A DNA stretch of 64,000 nt from Oryza sativa Japonica Group (lineage: Eukaryota; Streptophyta; Magnoliopsida; Poales; Poaceae), in the NCBI RefSeq assembly GCF_034140825.1, contig NC_089037.1, forward strand, positions 35,307,001-35,371,000. Reading direction: 5' to 3'. The first letter of the stretch is position 1, and every line of letters starts with the position of its first letter. This document shows positions 1 to 12,801 of the stretch, in pieces. Both the position numbers and the translations under genes were made by a program. The notes below the pieces were generated by a model, which was not told the DNA's origin, made no database searches, and worked only from the letters and a program-made list of their open reading frames with translations.

Positions 1-25
1 TTTTCTAAAAATCAGGAGACGCTTA

Positions 26-504
26 GGCCTCTTTGAATCGCAGGGTAGAAAAAACGGAGGAATAAGAAAAACACAGGATTCAAAACGGAGGAATAAGAAA
101 AACACAGGATTCTGATAGTAATTGAAGTATAAAACAGAGGATTGCAAAACACAAGAATGATCGTTTGATTGGAGCGTAGGAAAAACGCAGAAATTAGATG
201 AGAGAGAAAAACACAGGATTCTGATAGTAATTGAAGTATAAAACAGAGGATTGCAAAACACAAGAATGATCGTTTGATTGGAGCGTAGGAAAAACGCAGA
301 AATTAGATGAGAGAGATAGACTCAAAGGAAATTTTCCAAGAGGTTGGAGCTCTTGCTAAATTTCCTCCAAAATCCACATACAAGGAATTTCATAAGATTT
401 AGAAAGCTTCAATCTTTTGAATCAAAGGGCCAAATAGAAAAAAATTCCTATAGGATTTAAATCATATGAAATTCCTAAATAAATCCTTTGATTCAAATGG
501 GCCC
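26..504. mobile_element. Tourist-type (PIF/Harbinger) MITE
   Basis: Ends are inverted: the left end reads GGCCTCTTTGAATC and the right end GATTCAAATGGGCCC. It is flanked by TTA on both sides (23-25 and 505-507), the 3-bp target duplication of PIF/Harbinger elements. There is no coding capacity. It carries an internal 109-bp duplication, listed separately. Confidence 0.7.
98..315. repeat. Perfect 109-bp tandem duplication
   Basis: Copies 98-206 and 207-315 read identically, each starting AAAAACACAGGATTCTG and ending in a GAGAGAG run. A shorter partial copy of the first bases lies just upstream (about 67-80). Identity by eye implies a recent duplication inside the MITE. Confidence 0.9.
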
Positions 505-507
505 TTA

Positions 508-751
508 GGCTGCGTTCGCTTGGGTGTGATATAGGGTGAGAAAGCACCTCGTTTTCCACGCGCACGCTTCCCAAACTATTAAACGGTGTATTTTTTATAA
601 AAATTTTTTATAGGAAAGTTGCTTTAAAAAAATCATATTAATTCATTTTTAAAATTTAAAATAGTTAATACTCAATTAATCATGCGCTAATAGCTCACAT
701 CGTTTTACGTATCTTCCCAATCTCCTGATCTCTTTCTCCTCAAACACACCC
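508..751. mobile_element. MITE abutting the previous one
   Basis: It starts GGCTGCGTTCGCTTGGG, ends CAAACACACCC, and is flanked by TTA at 505-507 and 752-754. The left TTA is also the right target site of the preceding MITE. The interior (AATCATGCGCTAATAGCTCAC) is typical of a common rice MITE family; a related copy lies near 29460-29690. Confidence 0.6.
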
Positions 752-1007
752 TTAGATTTCGTTGGTCGGTTTGAGCCGTTTCAAATCTGGTCTTCCAGCG
801 CGACGCTGCCCGCCTCGCCATCGACCTCCACGTGGCGGGGTGACGTGTCACTCCGACCCTTTATCAAAAGTCGCCATCCGATATTTCCGATGTACTATCA
901 AAACTCGAATCGTCTCTTCCCACTTCGCACCCACACAAGTAAAGCTCCCAAAATCAAATTAAATTAAAGAGAAAAAAAAGAAGAAGAGAAGGGCAAATCG
1001 ATTCGCC

Positions 1008-4000
1008 ATGGCTGCTCCCCGCACGCCTCTCCCCCTCGTCCTCCTCCTCGTCTCCGCCGCGCTCCTCGCGGCGGCTCCCCTCTCGCCGGCGGCCGAGACC
1101 GGTGCCGCCGCGTTCGACGTCCGCCGCCACCTCTCCACCGTCACCAGGTACGCAGCTGCTTCGATCGCTGATCTGAGCATTTGTCATGTGGTGGTGGTGG
1201 GATTTTTGTTAGTTTTGGATGATACGGTGTTTGCATCCTTTTACTCAGTCTGGGACCGTGGAGCTAGGGTTTGGCGGGGATGGAAAAGGGTTTAATCCCT
1301 TTGTGATTTTTCAGGTACGATGTGGCGAGGGGATCCAATAGTGTGTCCTCCGCGCCGTCTATGTCGGATGAGTGCCGCGTGATCCACCTCAATCTCGTGG
1401 TAATTACCATTCCTGCATTTTTCATTTTGCTTTCGCCACACAGTTTTAGTAAATTCACCCATGTTAGTTCAGTGTTGTGTGAAGGAGATAGAGATTGCAG
1501 TAATAGCCATCATGAACGGTTCTAAGGGCTTAACTTAGTTTGCCAGAATTTCTCTGAACGATTAGCAGTCCAAAAACTAATTTAAATAGAACAATGTGCA
1601 CTGCTGTATATGTTTAGTCTTTTCACTGTTGGTTACATTTCCTCTCCAAAATGCTGAAATGTACTTCAGCCATGATAAAAAAATGGCAGTTGATTTGGTG
1701 ATTTTTGTTCTCCAGGCAAGACATGGGACTCGCGCACCTACCAAAAAGAGAATCAAAGAGCTGGATAGACTGGCGGTTCGGTTGAAGGCTCTTATCGATG
1801 AAGCAAAACAAGGGCCTGAAAGTGACTCCCTGAAAAAAATTCCTTCATGGATGAAAGGGTGGGAGTCACCCTGGAAAGGTAGGGTGAAAGGTGGTGAGCT
1901 GGTCAGTGAAGGGGAGGAAGAGCTATACAACCTTGCTATCAGAGTCAAGGAGAGGTTTCAAGGCCTATTTGATGAGGAATATCACCCTGATGTGTATTCA
2001 ATAAGAGCAACTCAGGTCAGCTCAATGAGGTTTATTGCATTTGCTTAATAAATTATTATTTTTCAAAATACTAAGGAATCATGGGTTCATGGCTTTACAA
2101 TCTTATCATCTGACAAAATACCACGAAATATGGAGCCTTAGTATAAGCCCAGTTTACTGTGAGTCAGATGTGGCTGGAACATAGTAACTTTTAATCCCAG
2201 CTTTGCTATGCGATTAATCATAGTTAAACAATTTTGTTTACTTTTACATCTACTCGCGCTACACTTTCTTTTGACAACTCCTCTGCTCTCTGCCGCCATT
2301 ATCTGCTTTAGAACTTGGAACAAGAAAGCTGGAAACCAGTAAAACTAAAAGCCTCTCCTGCAGCTATTTTGTCTTCTTTATTGTGTACACTGAACTATCT
2401 TATTTAAATTAATTTTAATCATAACTTGTGGGGCCTCTTCTTGTATAATGCCTTAAATTGATGCTATACCCCAGTTTTCAGAAGCTCCCAACTTCACATG
2501 CGATGGCTTTGGGCTATAATACACACATTTTTTGCACACTTGAGCCAAAATGCCTACATTAGAGGGCTATTTTGGCTTGCTGTTTTTTATTTATTTTAGA
2601 AAGTAAACATAATATGGTTGATCTTCATAAGAGTGAATCCTACTGCCTGAAATGCACATATAGTTTCAACATGTAGCACAATTCTCTGTTGACTTTGTTT
2701 AATGATCTTAAGCTGATAAATGCTGTTAAAACTACTTCAGTGCAGTACGGTTAACTATTGCTCTCTGTTTGAGAATGCAGGTTCCTCGGGCATCAGCTAG
2801 TGCAGTAGCATTTGGTTTGGGTCTACTTTCTGGGAAAGGGAAGCTTGGACCTGTGAAAAACCGTGCCTTTTCTGTTCTGAGTGAGAGTCGTGCAAGTGAT
2901 ATTTGTCTGCGATTCTTTGATAGCTGTGAAACATACAAGGTACTATTGATGAACTATGGTAACAATGAGATAAAATAATAAACATATTTGGAGAAGAATA
3001 ATGTGATCTTGTATCTCGACATATTTGTTCCCTTCTCTTTGGATGCAGACATTTTATATTTATAAGACATGCAAATGTTGGATGGATATCTTAATTACCA
3101 ATTTTGAACAGATTTGTTCAGCTAATCAAACATACTGCTACATGCACTTGTGTGATCACTCTGTACTCTATACTCTGTACTCTGTACTCTGTACATGCAT
3201 TTGACGGGTTTTTCATGTACTGTTTTATGCATGGTGCATTCATACTTCTGCTTATGTCTGTTGGCTATTCTCTCTGGACTTCTTGTTTTGCCATGTGATT
3301 ATCAATCTCTATTCAGTCAGTGATAGTAAAATGTTCTTTTTAGTTCGATATGCTGTATAAGATAACTTTCCTCTGTTCATACAACTGCTATTGAATTGTT
3401 ACTTTGACAAAGGATTGTAACTACAATACTATTTTCAGGACTACAGGAAAAGAAAGGAGCCTGATGTTGAAAAGCAAAAGGAACCAATTTTAGAACACGT
3501 CACATCGGCATTAGTTAACCGTTATCATCTCAATTTTACACCAAAAGATGTTTCTTCCCTCTGGTTCCTTTGCAAGCAGGTAACAACTTGCCTGAGGACA
3601 CTAGTGTTCGATTCAGTAATACCTATGGATATTCAATAAGTTGAATTAATGGTTCATTTTGCAGGAAGCATCTTTAATGAATATAACCAATCAAGCTTGT
3701 CAACTTTTTAATGAAGCTGAGGTAGGTTGCTTTTGGATTTCAGTTTTTCTCAATTATACCACTATTGATGACTATACTTAACTAGCTTGTGTCCAGTAAT
3801 ATGAAAATGTTATGAGCCTGACATGCTATGCCTCCTTAGCAGTTATCAGTTCAGTGATAAGATTACTCAGACAGACCTATTTCTCAACTGCACTATGTAC
3901 TTTCTGTTATCTGGTTGTTGTAGAACAGTAGTATTTACACTGGATAACATCTGGAAACTATATACACTGCACATGAATGCTTCTAGAGCATTAATCATCA

Positions 4001-5896
4001 TAATACTTTTTAGCTCGTAGGTAGCTCGTAGGTTCTTTTTGGATAATTGTGTGCAAGTTACCAAAACATTAGTGTGCCTCGACTGATTTTGATTAATGAC
4101 TAACACATTTGTTTGGTCAGGTTTATTTTCTAGAGTGGACAGATGATCTGGAGGGCTTTGTGCTAAAAGGTTATGGTGAGTCAATAAACTATCGGATGGG
4201 ACTGCCATTGCTCAAGGACGTTGTCCAGTCAATGGAAGAAGCAATCGTTGCTAAAGAAGGTAGTGGTTCCTCCCAAGTTTAAGTTTATCAAATAAGTTCG
4301 TTGATACTACCGCCTCTGCCTTCCTACATTCTATGCCTTTGTCTTCAACTGATATTGAAATTCTTGTCGTATCAGATGATTATTTGCATGACGGTTTCCT
4401 TAGCGTGTGCTAAATGTTTAGTTAGAGCTTGCAAATTTGCAATGCCAAATTGTAAACAGTACTTGAGATATACAGCCTTATTACAGGTAACATTGAGGTG
4501 TAAAATCTAAAATCGACATTTTCAATTCTTGAAATTGTAGAAAACCACCCTGATGGTACATATGAGAAGGCAAGGCTCCGATTTGCACATGCTGAAACTG
4601 TTGTCCCTTTCTCATGTCTTCTTGGTCTTTTTCTTGAAGGATCAGGTATCTTTCGTTATTGAGAAAATTCCATTCACACATAATCATTCTCCATGAATAA
4701 TGTAGCATGTAACTAATTGCCCATTTCCTTGTCTTTCATATGTAGATTTTGCGAAGATACAACGGGAGGAATCATTGGACATACCTCCTGTGCCACCACA
4801 GGGAAGAAATTGGAAGGGCAGTGTTGTTGCACCTTTTGCTGGTAACAATATGTTGGCTTTGTACCAGTGCCCAGGAAAAACTGATGGTGGTAAGATTTCT
4901 CGGGATCAGAAGAGCTCATACTTCGTGCAGGTTATACACAATGAAGCTCCAGTTTCAATGCCGGTAAGATTATAGCTTCTAATTTGTGGTTTATTTTTAT
5001 GTGTTCTTCCCAATTTCTGGGGACTGGTCACTTGGACAACATCCTGCATTATTACACCCCTTTTATGCCCAAAATCGTTGGATTTGTTTGATGATATAAG
5101 ATTACAAGTTCTGTAGTTCATGTTATGCCCAAAATGCTCTTGTGAGCCCTTTGCTTGAGCTTGAACCCTCATAATTTTGGGCTTTGATACTTTCTTAGTT
5201 CATGCCGTGGTAACAGAATAAATGGCTCAAGGAGAATTCACGTCTAATATCTTTTGGCATCGGACAGGCTTTATTAACTTTAAGGACTTAATCCAACAAT
5301 TGTTCCTTTCCATTTTTTAATGTAGTAATTTATATAACAACAAAAACAAACTGACATTATCGCATAGTAAGTGCCATTAACAAACACTTTCAAAAAGTTG
5401 TGTATAGGTTTTACATATAACTTGTTTTTGCCTGGCCGGCCAAAGAGTAGGTCGGCCAAATTTCATTAAGAAAGAGTATTTATAAGCATGCCGGCATAGT
5501 CATCTGAGTTTTTTTGTAAGCTAATTTATGAAGAACCTCCTAATCAGGCTTTTTTTTTTCCTCCAGGGATGCGGGAACAAAGATTTCTGCCCATTTGAAG
5601 AGTTCAAGGTAAATAAAATTGCCTGGTGCTAATGTTCAGGCATCGTATTCAAGAAACAAACATGAATCCCCTTAGCAGTTACCTGCTGAGCATCTCTCGT
5701 TAATGCCAGTCTACATTTACAGGAGAAGATAGTTGAACCCCACCTGAAGCATGACTACGACGCCCTATGCAAGATAAGGCCGGTGGCAAGAGAGGAGCCT
5801 TCCTCCTTCAGTTCCAGGATGTCCAATTTCTTCCTAGGTTTGTTCTCGCAGAAAGGATACCGTGTTAGTGCTCAGGATGTGAAGTCGGAGCTGTAG
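1008..5896 (+). CDS. Multiple inositol polyphosphate phosphatase (histidine acid phosphatase/phytase)
   Basis: Eleven exons: 1008-1147, 1315-1399, 1716-2015, 2781-2939, 3439-3579, 3665-3721, 4121-4259, 4541-4645, 4746-4963, 5567-5608, 5723-5896. They encode 519 residues, normal for MINPP. Histidine acid phosphatases remove phosphate from inositol phosphates such as phytate through a phospho-histidine. The catalytic motif RHGTRAPT lies at residues 77-84, and the proton-donor motif HAE, the MINPP form of HD, at 357-359. The first ~30 residues are a strongly hydrophobic signal peptide, so the product enters the secretory pathway. The C-terminus is KSEL, which resembles a K/HDEL-type ER retrieval signal (inference). 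The first ATG of exon 1 is used because it starts the signal peptide. It is transcribed towards the reductase-like gene, whose ATG is ~620 bp downstream. No defect is visible. Confidence 0.93.
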
Positions 5897-6516
5897 GTTT
5901 ATACTAGGCAGATGGTGCATCTTCTACCTTTCGCACTAAGCTGCTACTATCCATCTACCATGGATAACCAAGGGACTGACTCGTGGACTAAACTACGGTG
6001 TTTCTGTACTTGCAACCCTCAGTTTGATGAGCGAGTCCAATGTGTAACAACACGCTATCACTGGTGCCCCTCTTCTTTCAGATAGAAGACGTTTGTTGAT
6101 CAATGTAATCTTTGTTTTAATCTGGACTTTCTCTAGTGCTCAACTGCTGACTCTGTTGAGATCAAACTGAAAGTACTAGCACACGGTTGTGATTGTGGCC
6201 CTTGTGGTAGGTTGAGATCATGTACTACTACTTGGACAATCCGTTTCAAGCTTTCAGCTCAATCAATCCAGATTTGGGAGATCCCCAATTCGAGATGAAT
6301 CATGACAAATCATCCGTGTGACTGTCACTTGTGAGGCTGTGAAAGATCCAAAAAGTTGGCTGCTTCTGCATCTGCTTCTGCTTCTGTCAGTCAAGCTTTG
6401 TACTGTACTGTGCTACAGTGCTACTAGTAGGTACCAGCCACATCGACAATAAAAGCTCCAGGCTCACAAGCCACAGCTCTCTCACACGAGAGCTCGAGTC
6501 TCTCTCGTCGGCGACA

Positions 6517-9198
6517 ATGGCGAGCGGCGGCGGCGGAGGAGGGGAGGGGGAGACGGTGCTGGTCACCGGCGCGAGCGGCTTCATCGGCTCGTGTCTCGTT
6601 CGCCGCCTCCTCGCCCGCGGCTACTCCGTCCACGCCGCCGTCCTCAACCCCGGTCAGTGCGAAACCGCCATTACTGCTGCTTGTTTGCTTGCAAGGCGGA
6701 GGAGGTGATGAAGACAATGGTGTTGTGCTGTGCAGATGACAAGGCCGAGACGGACCACCTCCACGCGCTCGCCGCCGCCGGCGGCGGCGAGGGCCGCCGC
6801 CTCCGCGTGTTCCCGGGCGACCTCCTCGACGGCGCCGCCCTCCTCGCCGCCGCGCGGGGCTGCTCCGGCGTCTTCCACCTCGCCTCCCCCTGCATCGTGG
6901 ACCGCGTCCTCGACCCCCAGGTACACCGGCCGGCGACTCTTCTCCTCTCGACGTCCGTACCGGCCTCGTCGGCGTCGGCGTCGGCGGGCTCCAGGCTCAC
7001 CGCCTCCGGCCGTGTTCCCGTTGTTTGCAGGCGCAGCTGATGGTGCCGGCGGTGGAGGGGACGCTGAACGTGCTGCGCGCGGCCAAGGACGCCGGCGGAG
7101 TGCGGCGGGTGGTGGTGACCTCGTCCATCTCCGCCATCGTGCCCAGCCCCGGCTGGCCGGCCGGCGAGGTGCGCGACGAGCGCTGCTGGACTGACCTTGA
7201 CTACTGCGAGAAGAACGGGGTGAGCAGTCTTGTGTCTTGGCATCTCCATTTTTCTTCCATTCTCATTGGAATTATTTGACAGTGTGCGAAGTGCAAATTG
7301 ATGATGATATTATAACGAGTAAATTTCACAAAACTGCAACTGTTTGGTTAAAACTATCATTTTGCTGGGACTTTAGCAACGTGTTTCACAAAACTGCAAT
7401 AATAGCAAACATTTTTAGCATAATGCTACAACTTTATCCCCTCGTGTGTGTATGGCATGCGGGTCTAAAATTGTCGAGCAAATAAAGTTATAGTTCTATG
7501 ATAAAATCGGACACTATTGTTGCAGTTCTCTGAAATGCTTAGCTAAAATTAAAATTGTAGCAAATTGATACTTTTGACAAAATAGTTGTAGTTTTCTGAA
7601 ATTTACTCTATTATTATTATCAGTTTAGAGGGGGGAAATAAGTTTCTAGCAAGACAAGAAAAGGCTGCACTCTCCATGCATGCCAGTGCTGTTTGGTGAG
7701 ATGAAAATGATATCAATAATTTCTTTTACATGTTGCTTTCTGCATTTGATTCTCCTAGACCCAATGGGAACAAAATTCAGTCAATGATAACATGGAAAAG
7801 GACTGCAGAATTTACATCATGCAGCCCACACATCGCTGCAATTATATGAACCTTTTCGCTGGTATCTGAGGCACGCTTTGGTTGGTTGTGCATAGGTTTG
7901 GTACCCTGCTTCAAAAACATTGGCAGAGAAGGCAGCATGGAAGTTTGCAGAGGAGAATGGATTGGATGTGGTTGTGGTTAACCCAGGAACTGTCATGGGC
8001 CTGGTAATCCCACCGACGATCAATGCTAGCATGGCCATGCTTGTTCGCCTACTCGAAGGTATGCATTTTGGATCAATCATGTAGCTGATCTTAACCATAG
8101 TTAAGTCTGAATAGTACTATTCTAGGACAAGTGATATTGTTTCCAATCAATGTGATTAATGTGTGGAAGAGGGAAACTGATTCATGTGCTTGCACAAACT
8201 AGGAACTTATAACCCTCAGAAAGTATCAAGTATGTTAAGATTGATTGCTCTAGGTAAATTACCACAAATACTTGTTCCAAAAAAAAAATTACCACAAATA
8301 CTGAGAATACTAGGAAGCTGATAGTGCTGCACTGAATATGTCACAGTGATTAGTATCACCAGAGAGTGAAACCGCATGTTTTGCTATCCCTCAACACTTG
8401 ATGTAATGACATGAAAAATAGGCTTCTTCAGTTCAGTTGGCATAAAAGAGAACCGTTGATTCCTAAATGACCATGCATGTGCTACTCAAAAACTTCTCTT
8501 GTTTGATTCAGTGTGAGGGATAGAATGGCAATTTTGTGTGCCTAGAAATTCTTGATTGAATGGTTGCCTCTTCCAGCTGTGATTGCTACTGCAAGGAAAC
8601 ACCTAAACATGCTCACCATTGTGACAATGCAGGTTGCACAGAGGAGTATGCGGATTTTTACATGGGGCCAGTCCATGTGGAAGACGTTGCTCTTGCCCAT
8701 ATTCTGCTGTACGAGAACCCATCTGCATCCGGGAGGCACCTCTGCGTGCAGTCCATTGCTCACTGGAGCGATTTCGCTTCCAAAGTCGCCGAGCTCTACC
8801 CCGAGTACAAAGTGCCAAAGTGAGTTTAGTGGACTGTAGGGCCTGTTTGGTTCGCAGCCAAAGGTTGCCACGCCAAACCTTAGACGTACCTTCTTAATAC
8901 ATTCGGATGGCCTCCTTCGGCCTTCCCGGCAAAAACCTTAGACGTACCACATAAATCTCCAAATGCTTCCATGACTATATCAAACTGTGAATGATGCAGC
9001 TGCAATTGCAAATATCACTAACTGATAAATTATTTTTGGTTTTTGTGTGGCAGATTACCCAAGGAAACGCAGCCTGGGCTGGTGAGAGCAGAGGCTGCGT
9101 CGAAGAAGCTGATCGCGCTGGGTTTGCAGTTCAGTCCCATGGAGAAGATCATCAGGGATTCAGTGGAAAGCCTCAAGAGCAGAGGCTTCATCTCTTGA
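6517..9198 (+). CDS. Cinnamoyl-CoA-reductase-like NAD(P)-dependent dehydrogenase
   Basis: Six exons: 6517-6652, 6736-6920, 7031-7219, 7896-8058, 8633-8819, 9054-9198; 334 residues, typical of the extended short-chain dehydrogenase family that includes CCR, dihydroflavonol reductase and anthocyanidin reductase. The dinucleotide-binding loop TGASGFIGS lies at residues 17-25, the catalytic serine in VVTSSISA, and the Tyr/Lys pair in WYPASK. True cinnamoyl-CoA reductases carry NWYCYGK at that position; here it reads VWYPASK, so the CCR activity itself is doubtful and 'CCR-like' is safer. The substrate is probably a phenylpropanoid or related aldehyde/CoA ester in the cytosol (family knowledge). 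The ATG follows directly on a leader with no upstream in-frame start. Intron 3 holds a small inverted-repeat element. The gene is tail-to-tail with the ALFIN-like gene, ~470 bp apart. Confidence 0.9.
7317..7608. mobile_element. Short inverted-repeat element (MULE-like MITE) in intron 3
   Basis: The left end GAGTAAATTTCACAAAACTG and the right end, read in reverse complement, GAGTAAATTTCAGAAAACTA, form a terminal inverted repeat of ~35 bp. Flanks (TATTATAAC / TATTATTAT) look like an eroded 9-bp target duplication. Non-coding and wholly intronic in the CCR-like gene. Confidence 0.6.
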
Positions 9199-9669
9199 TC
9201 CTTCTATGCATTAATCCTTCTGCCTGAGTAGATTACTCGTGTGTTAATGTGTTATTATGCCATTTTCAGCAAGCACTCTGTGTTTATGAATAATGGAAAT
9301 GTGCAGAGACGCTATGATTGGGAATGCTCCAGTTGTTGAGCACTTGACAAATATATCATGCAATGCATGCAGCTACAATTCAACAACGATACCCATGCTC
9401 TGAAGTCTGAAAAAACCCAAAGCACATCGGTGACAATGAAGAAAACATTTATAAAACAAAGCTAAAGATCGAATACGTTTTTCCCGTCTTTTCAGTTCAC
9501 TCTTTTTTGCCTCATCTACCACACAGCACAATGTCTAGATGACTTCACATCTAGCTAAGCTACGACATTGGACCGAAGAACAGCTTCACCATCTTTTTTT
9601 TCCTAGTGGCAGGACAGATTGTCGTTTGATCAGATTGGTCAGAGGAGATTGCACACACCACAATTTAAC

Positions 9670-12600
9670 CTATAGCCTGGTTTTCTTGGAGGAGCTGCTG
9701 CTGCAGTCAGGGCACTTGTAGTGCTTGATGTGCTCCGCCTTAGCCGGGGTTATCCTGACGCATTTGCCGTGGAACCACCGCTCACAGATGTCGCACCCGA
9801 TCCAGAACTCGTTCGCGTTGTAGAGGCCACCGCAAGTTCCGCAGAATGTCTCGTTGTGTTCTTCGTCGTCGTCCTCGTACTCCTCTGCGACAACCCTGGA
9901 GCGCTTTACCTGCCCTTCGCCTGTTCTCTGTGTATTGTAGCTTAGGTTACAAAATCTGAAGTAACTGCATTTGAAGTTTCTGAATTTTGGGGGAGGGAAA
10001 TACTAACCTTTGTTGAATGTTTGGATTTTCCGCTGCTATCGACACCAGACCTATCCCTGACGTGCTTCCTGTCAACCAATGCTTCATATACAGTAGGTAG
10101 ATCATTGATCATGTTGAAGAGCCGCTTCCTGAGAAACAAAAGGAGCAATATTGTAACTCCCTCCAAGCGCATGGTCTCCAAAAAGTAACTTTAGCAACTA
10201 TTTTCTATTATAATATATATAGAAATATCAACAAATATATAATTTTATTGAAGTATTTTTTAAGACTAATCTACACATATGTTTCCATATTTTTAAGATA
10301 AATATTTTAGATAGTCAAAGATTTTAAAGTTTGACTTTACCCTTGTTCAAAATGACTAATATTATTAGCCCGGGAGAGTATTCAGTAACAGCCTAAAGTC
10401 AACATACAGTCAGCAGCAAAGAAACTACTCGTAAGCATTGCGGAACTTTTTTTTTTTTGGCAAACATTGAATTTTAAGGTGATGGGGCAGATACATGTAC
10501 ATGAGAATAGTAACACACCATCATGGATAGCATGCCAAAGACGAGACTAAGTGACTAACATGTAGTATAATAGAGTAGCTCAGTAGCATAAACAGAAATA
10601 CTATACATCATTTCTTCAGTTAAAATACACATCTAATCCTGAAAAATAAGAAGAAAAAAATGAATAACATAAAACTAAACTAGTACAGAGAAATACATTG
10701 ATGTGGAAAACACGAGATTCTGGATTACGACCCTAATAGCATACCAGGACATAGCATACGCAGACTTCTTAAACTAAGAAGAAACAAGTTATCGCTTTTA
10801 TCAACAGAACACCTCTGCCACAAACTATATGCGCAGAGTTGAACAATAAGTAAAGCCTAAATATGTTGCCTAATCCCTTTGATTGCATTGTCGACATACC
10901 AGCAGTAGACTATATTGGAATAAAAGTGGTAGGATTATGTCTAGCAGAAAATGTCATTATGTGCTCCTAAGTTCTAGATATAACATCCCATACCCGCAAT
11001 TAGCTACAACTGTCTCTAGACAAATGAACAACGATGGGATGAACAAGAAAGCTGAAATAAGGGGCATTTTGATGCTTAACATCGATGCGAGCATCAAGTA
11101 CTCCTTTTGTCATGACCTCATTGATTTATTCACCTTAGTAAAGAAAATTTAACTTCAGCACAGATACATCATGAAGTACATAAGTAGATGGAAAGCATAT
11201 TTTTCTGGCATGCATTGTGTGCTAAACTCCACTACTAATCTAAAATTTCTGGTAACAAATGCTACGAAAATCTTAGAATAATTTGGTCATATATGATATA
11301 TCATGCCAGCTAAAATGCCAAAAGCTCTAAAAGGAGAATAATAGAGACCTACTTGCATAGCACTTGACCAAGGAATCAAGTAATGGCTTGCTACCTCTGT
11401 CCCAAAATAAGTGTCTAGATTTATGTATAAAAGTGAACTTATTTTAAGACGGGAATAGTACTATGTAGGCATATACACGTATTGTCATATTTGCTCCGTA
11501 TACACATTACTCCTATATCAACTAGTACTAGTAAATGTACACCTTCTCCAACCACAATGAAATGGAGTAAGTTGTGGCGCAGTTGACATGCCAGAAAAAT
11601 GCAGAAATGAATGGCCCTTCATTTAATATAAGAGTCTTGTAGGTGCTACTTCAATCTTTAAAGCCTGCATTTGCTAGACTCTGCGACTCATTAAATCAAG
11701 TTCTGGAAAAGTTTTTCAATTCAAAAACTAAAATGGGATAGGATAGGCACTAAATTCTTACGAGCAGCTACCATGAATCAATATGAACCCTAGAGTATGA
11801 ATTGATAATTCTATCATGAAAGAAGGGTAAGGATGTAAAACTCACATAGAACGGCCAGTACACTACAGCCAGCACATCCAGAACGCATGACTCCAATTCA
11901 CTCAAAGCAAAGAAAGGAAACAAAAAGAAGAGCACGGGATACATGTGCACATGCAGACACATGCGCCAACTGAAACAAAAATTAGACCATGAAATCGATC
12001 ACGCGAATCCTCCTTCACCTAACAATCAAGCAAACTACTGTACCGAAAGGCAGCTTTGAACTGCACAAATCTTTCTGTCAGGAAAGAGACACTGAAAATT
12101 TTACTGACTTTCTTTTTTTTCCAGCCAAGAAATTGAATTCGGGGAAGGTATGCGGAATTGCGGATGCGAGCGAGTAGTACCGTTCGTTTCCGTTGAGCCG
12201 CGCGGCGAAGAAGAAGGCGACGGAGACGAGCCACGAGTCGGAGTGGACGGCGACGAGGGAGAGCCAGTCCCGGCGGTTCATCCCGTCGCGGGCGAAGTTG
12301 ATGCCGAGCGCCGGCTCGGGCAGCTCCGGCGGCACCTCCTCCGCCGGCAGCGCCACCTCCCAGCTCCCGTTGGCGAGGCCGTACAGGCACAAATTCTCCT
12401 TATCTACAAAAGGCAAATCCGATCCGCTCAGTCCCCCCACCACCACCACCACCCGGATCCACCGCCGCCCACACGCACCCGGACGAACACCTCGCCGCGA
12501 GCGGAAATCGAATCCACCCCCTCACTCAACTCACCTGGGTCGCAGAGCCCGAAGAACTCGTCCACATCTGCACGGCAGCACACGAGAGACAGACAGACGC

Positions 12601-12801
12601 GAAGCCTAGCGTTAGATCTGCGCAGGGAGTCAGTGCCGCACGAACTGGAGGAGGCGGAGGCGGACGCGGACGCGGACGCGGGGAGACCTTACCTGAGGTG
12701 AGCGCGCGGACGAGCGCGCCGCGCCGCGCCGAGTAATCCTTGAAGATGTCCTCCACCGTCCGCGGGTTCGACGCCACCTGCGCCGCGGGGGCCATTTCCA
12801 T
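9670..12801 (-). CDS. ALFIN-like PHD-finger protein
   Basis: Five exons, in order 12693-12801, 12535-12567, 12181-12403, 10008-10128, 9670-9927; 247 residues, the usual length for the ALFIN-like family. The N-terminal DUF3594/Alfin domain covers about residues 10-140 ([20 protein letters not shown] at its start). A variable acidic/serine linker follows, then a C-terminal C4HC3 PHD finger from Cys191 ([20 protein letters not shown] ... CPDC). Family members are nuclear, bind H3K4me3 through the PHD aromatic cage (the W of EFWIGC belongs to it), and also bind GTGGNG-type DNA. The start is the first ATG (MEMAPAAQ); a second ATG two codons on would serve equally. Intron 3 (10129-12180, ~2 kb) contains MITE remnants. 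Probably Os03g0818300 (recall only). Confidence 0.93.
10155..10378. mobile_element. Degraded Stowaway-like MITE
   Basis: The left end CTCCCTCCAAGC and right end CCCGGGAGAG, bounded by TA-containing flanks, resemble worn Stowaway termini. The interior is AT-rich. It sits in intron 3 of the ALFIN-like gene. Confidence 0.4.
11394..11458. mobile_element. Very short Stowaway-like MITE
   Basis: CCTCTGTCCCAAAATAAG at the left is matched by the inverted CTTATTTTAAGACGGGAATA at the right, with TA on both sides. At 65 bp it is almost only the two inverted ends. It lies in the same ALFIN-like intron. Confidence 0.5.
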
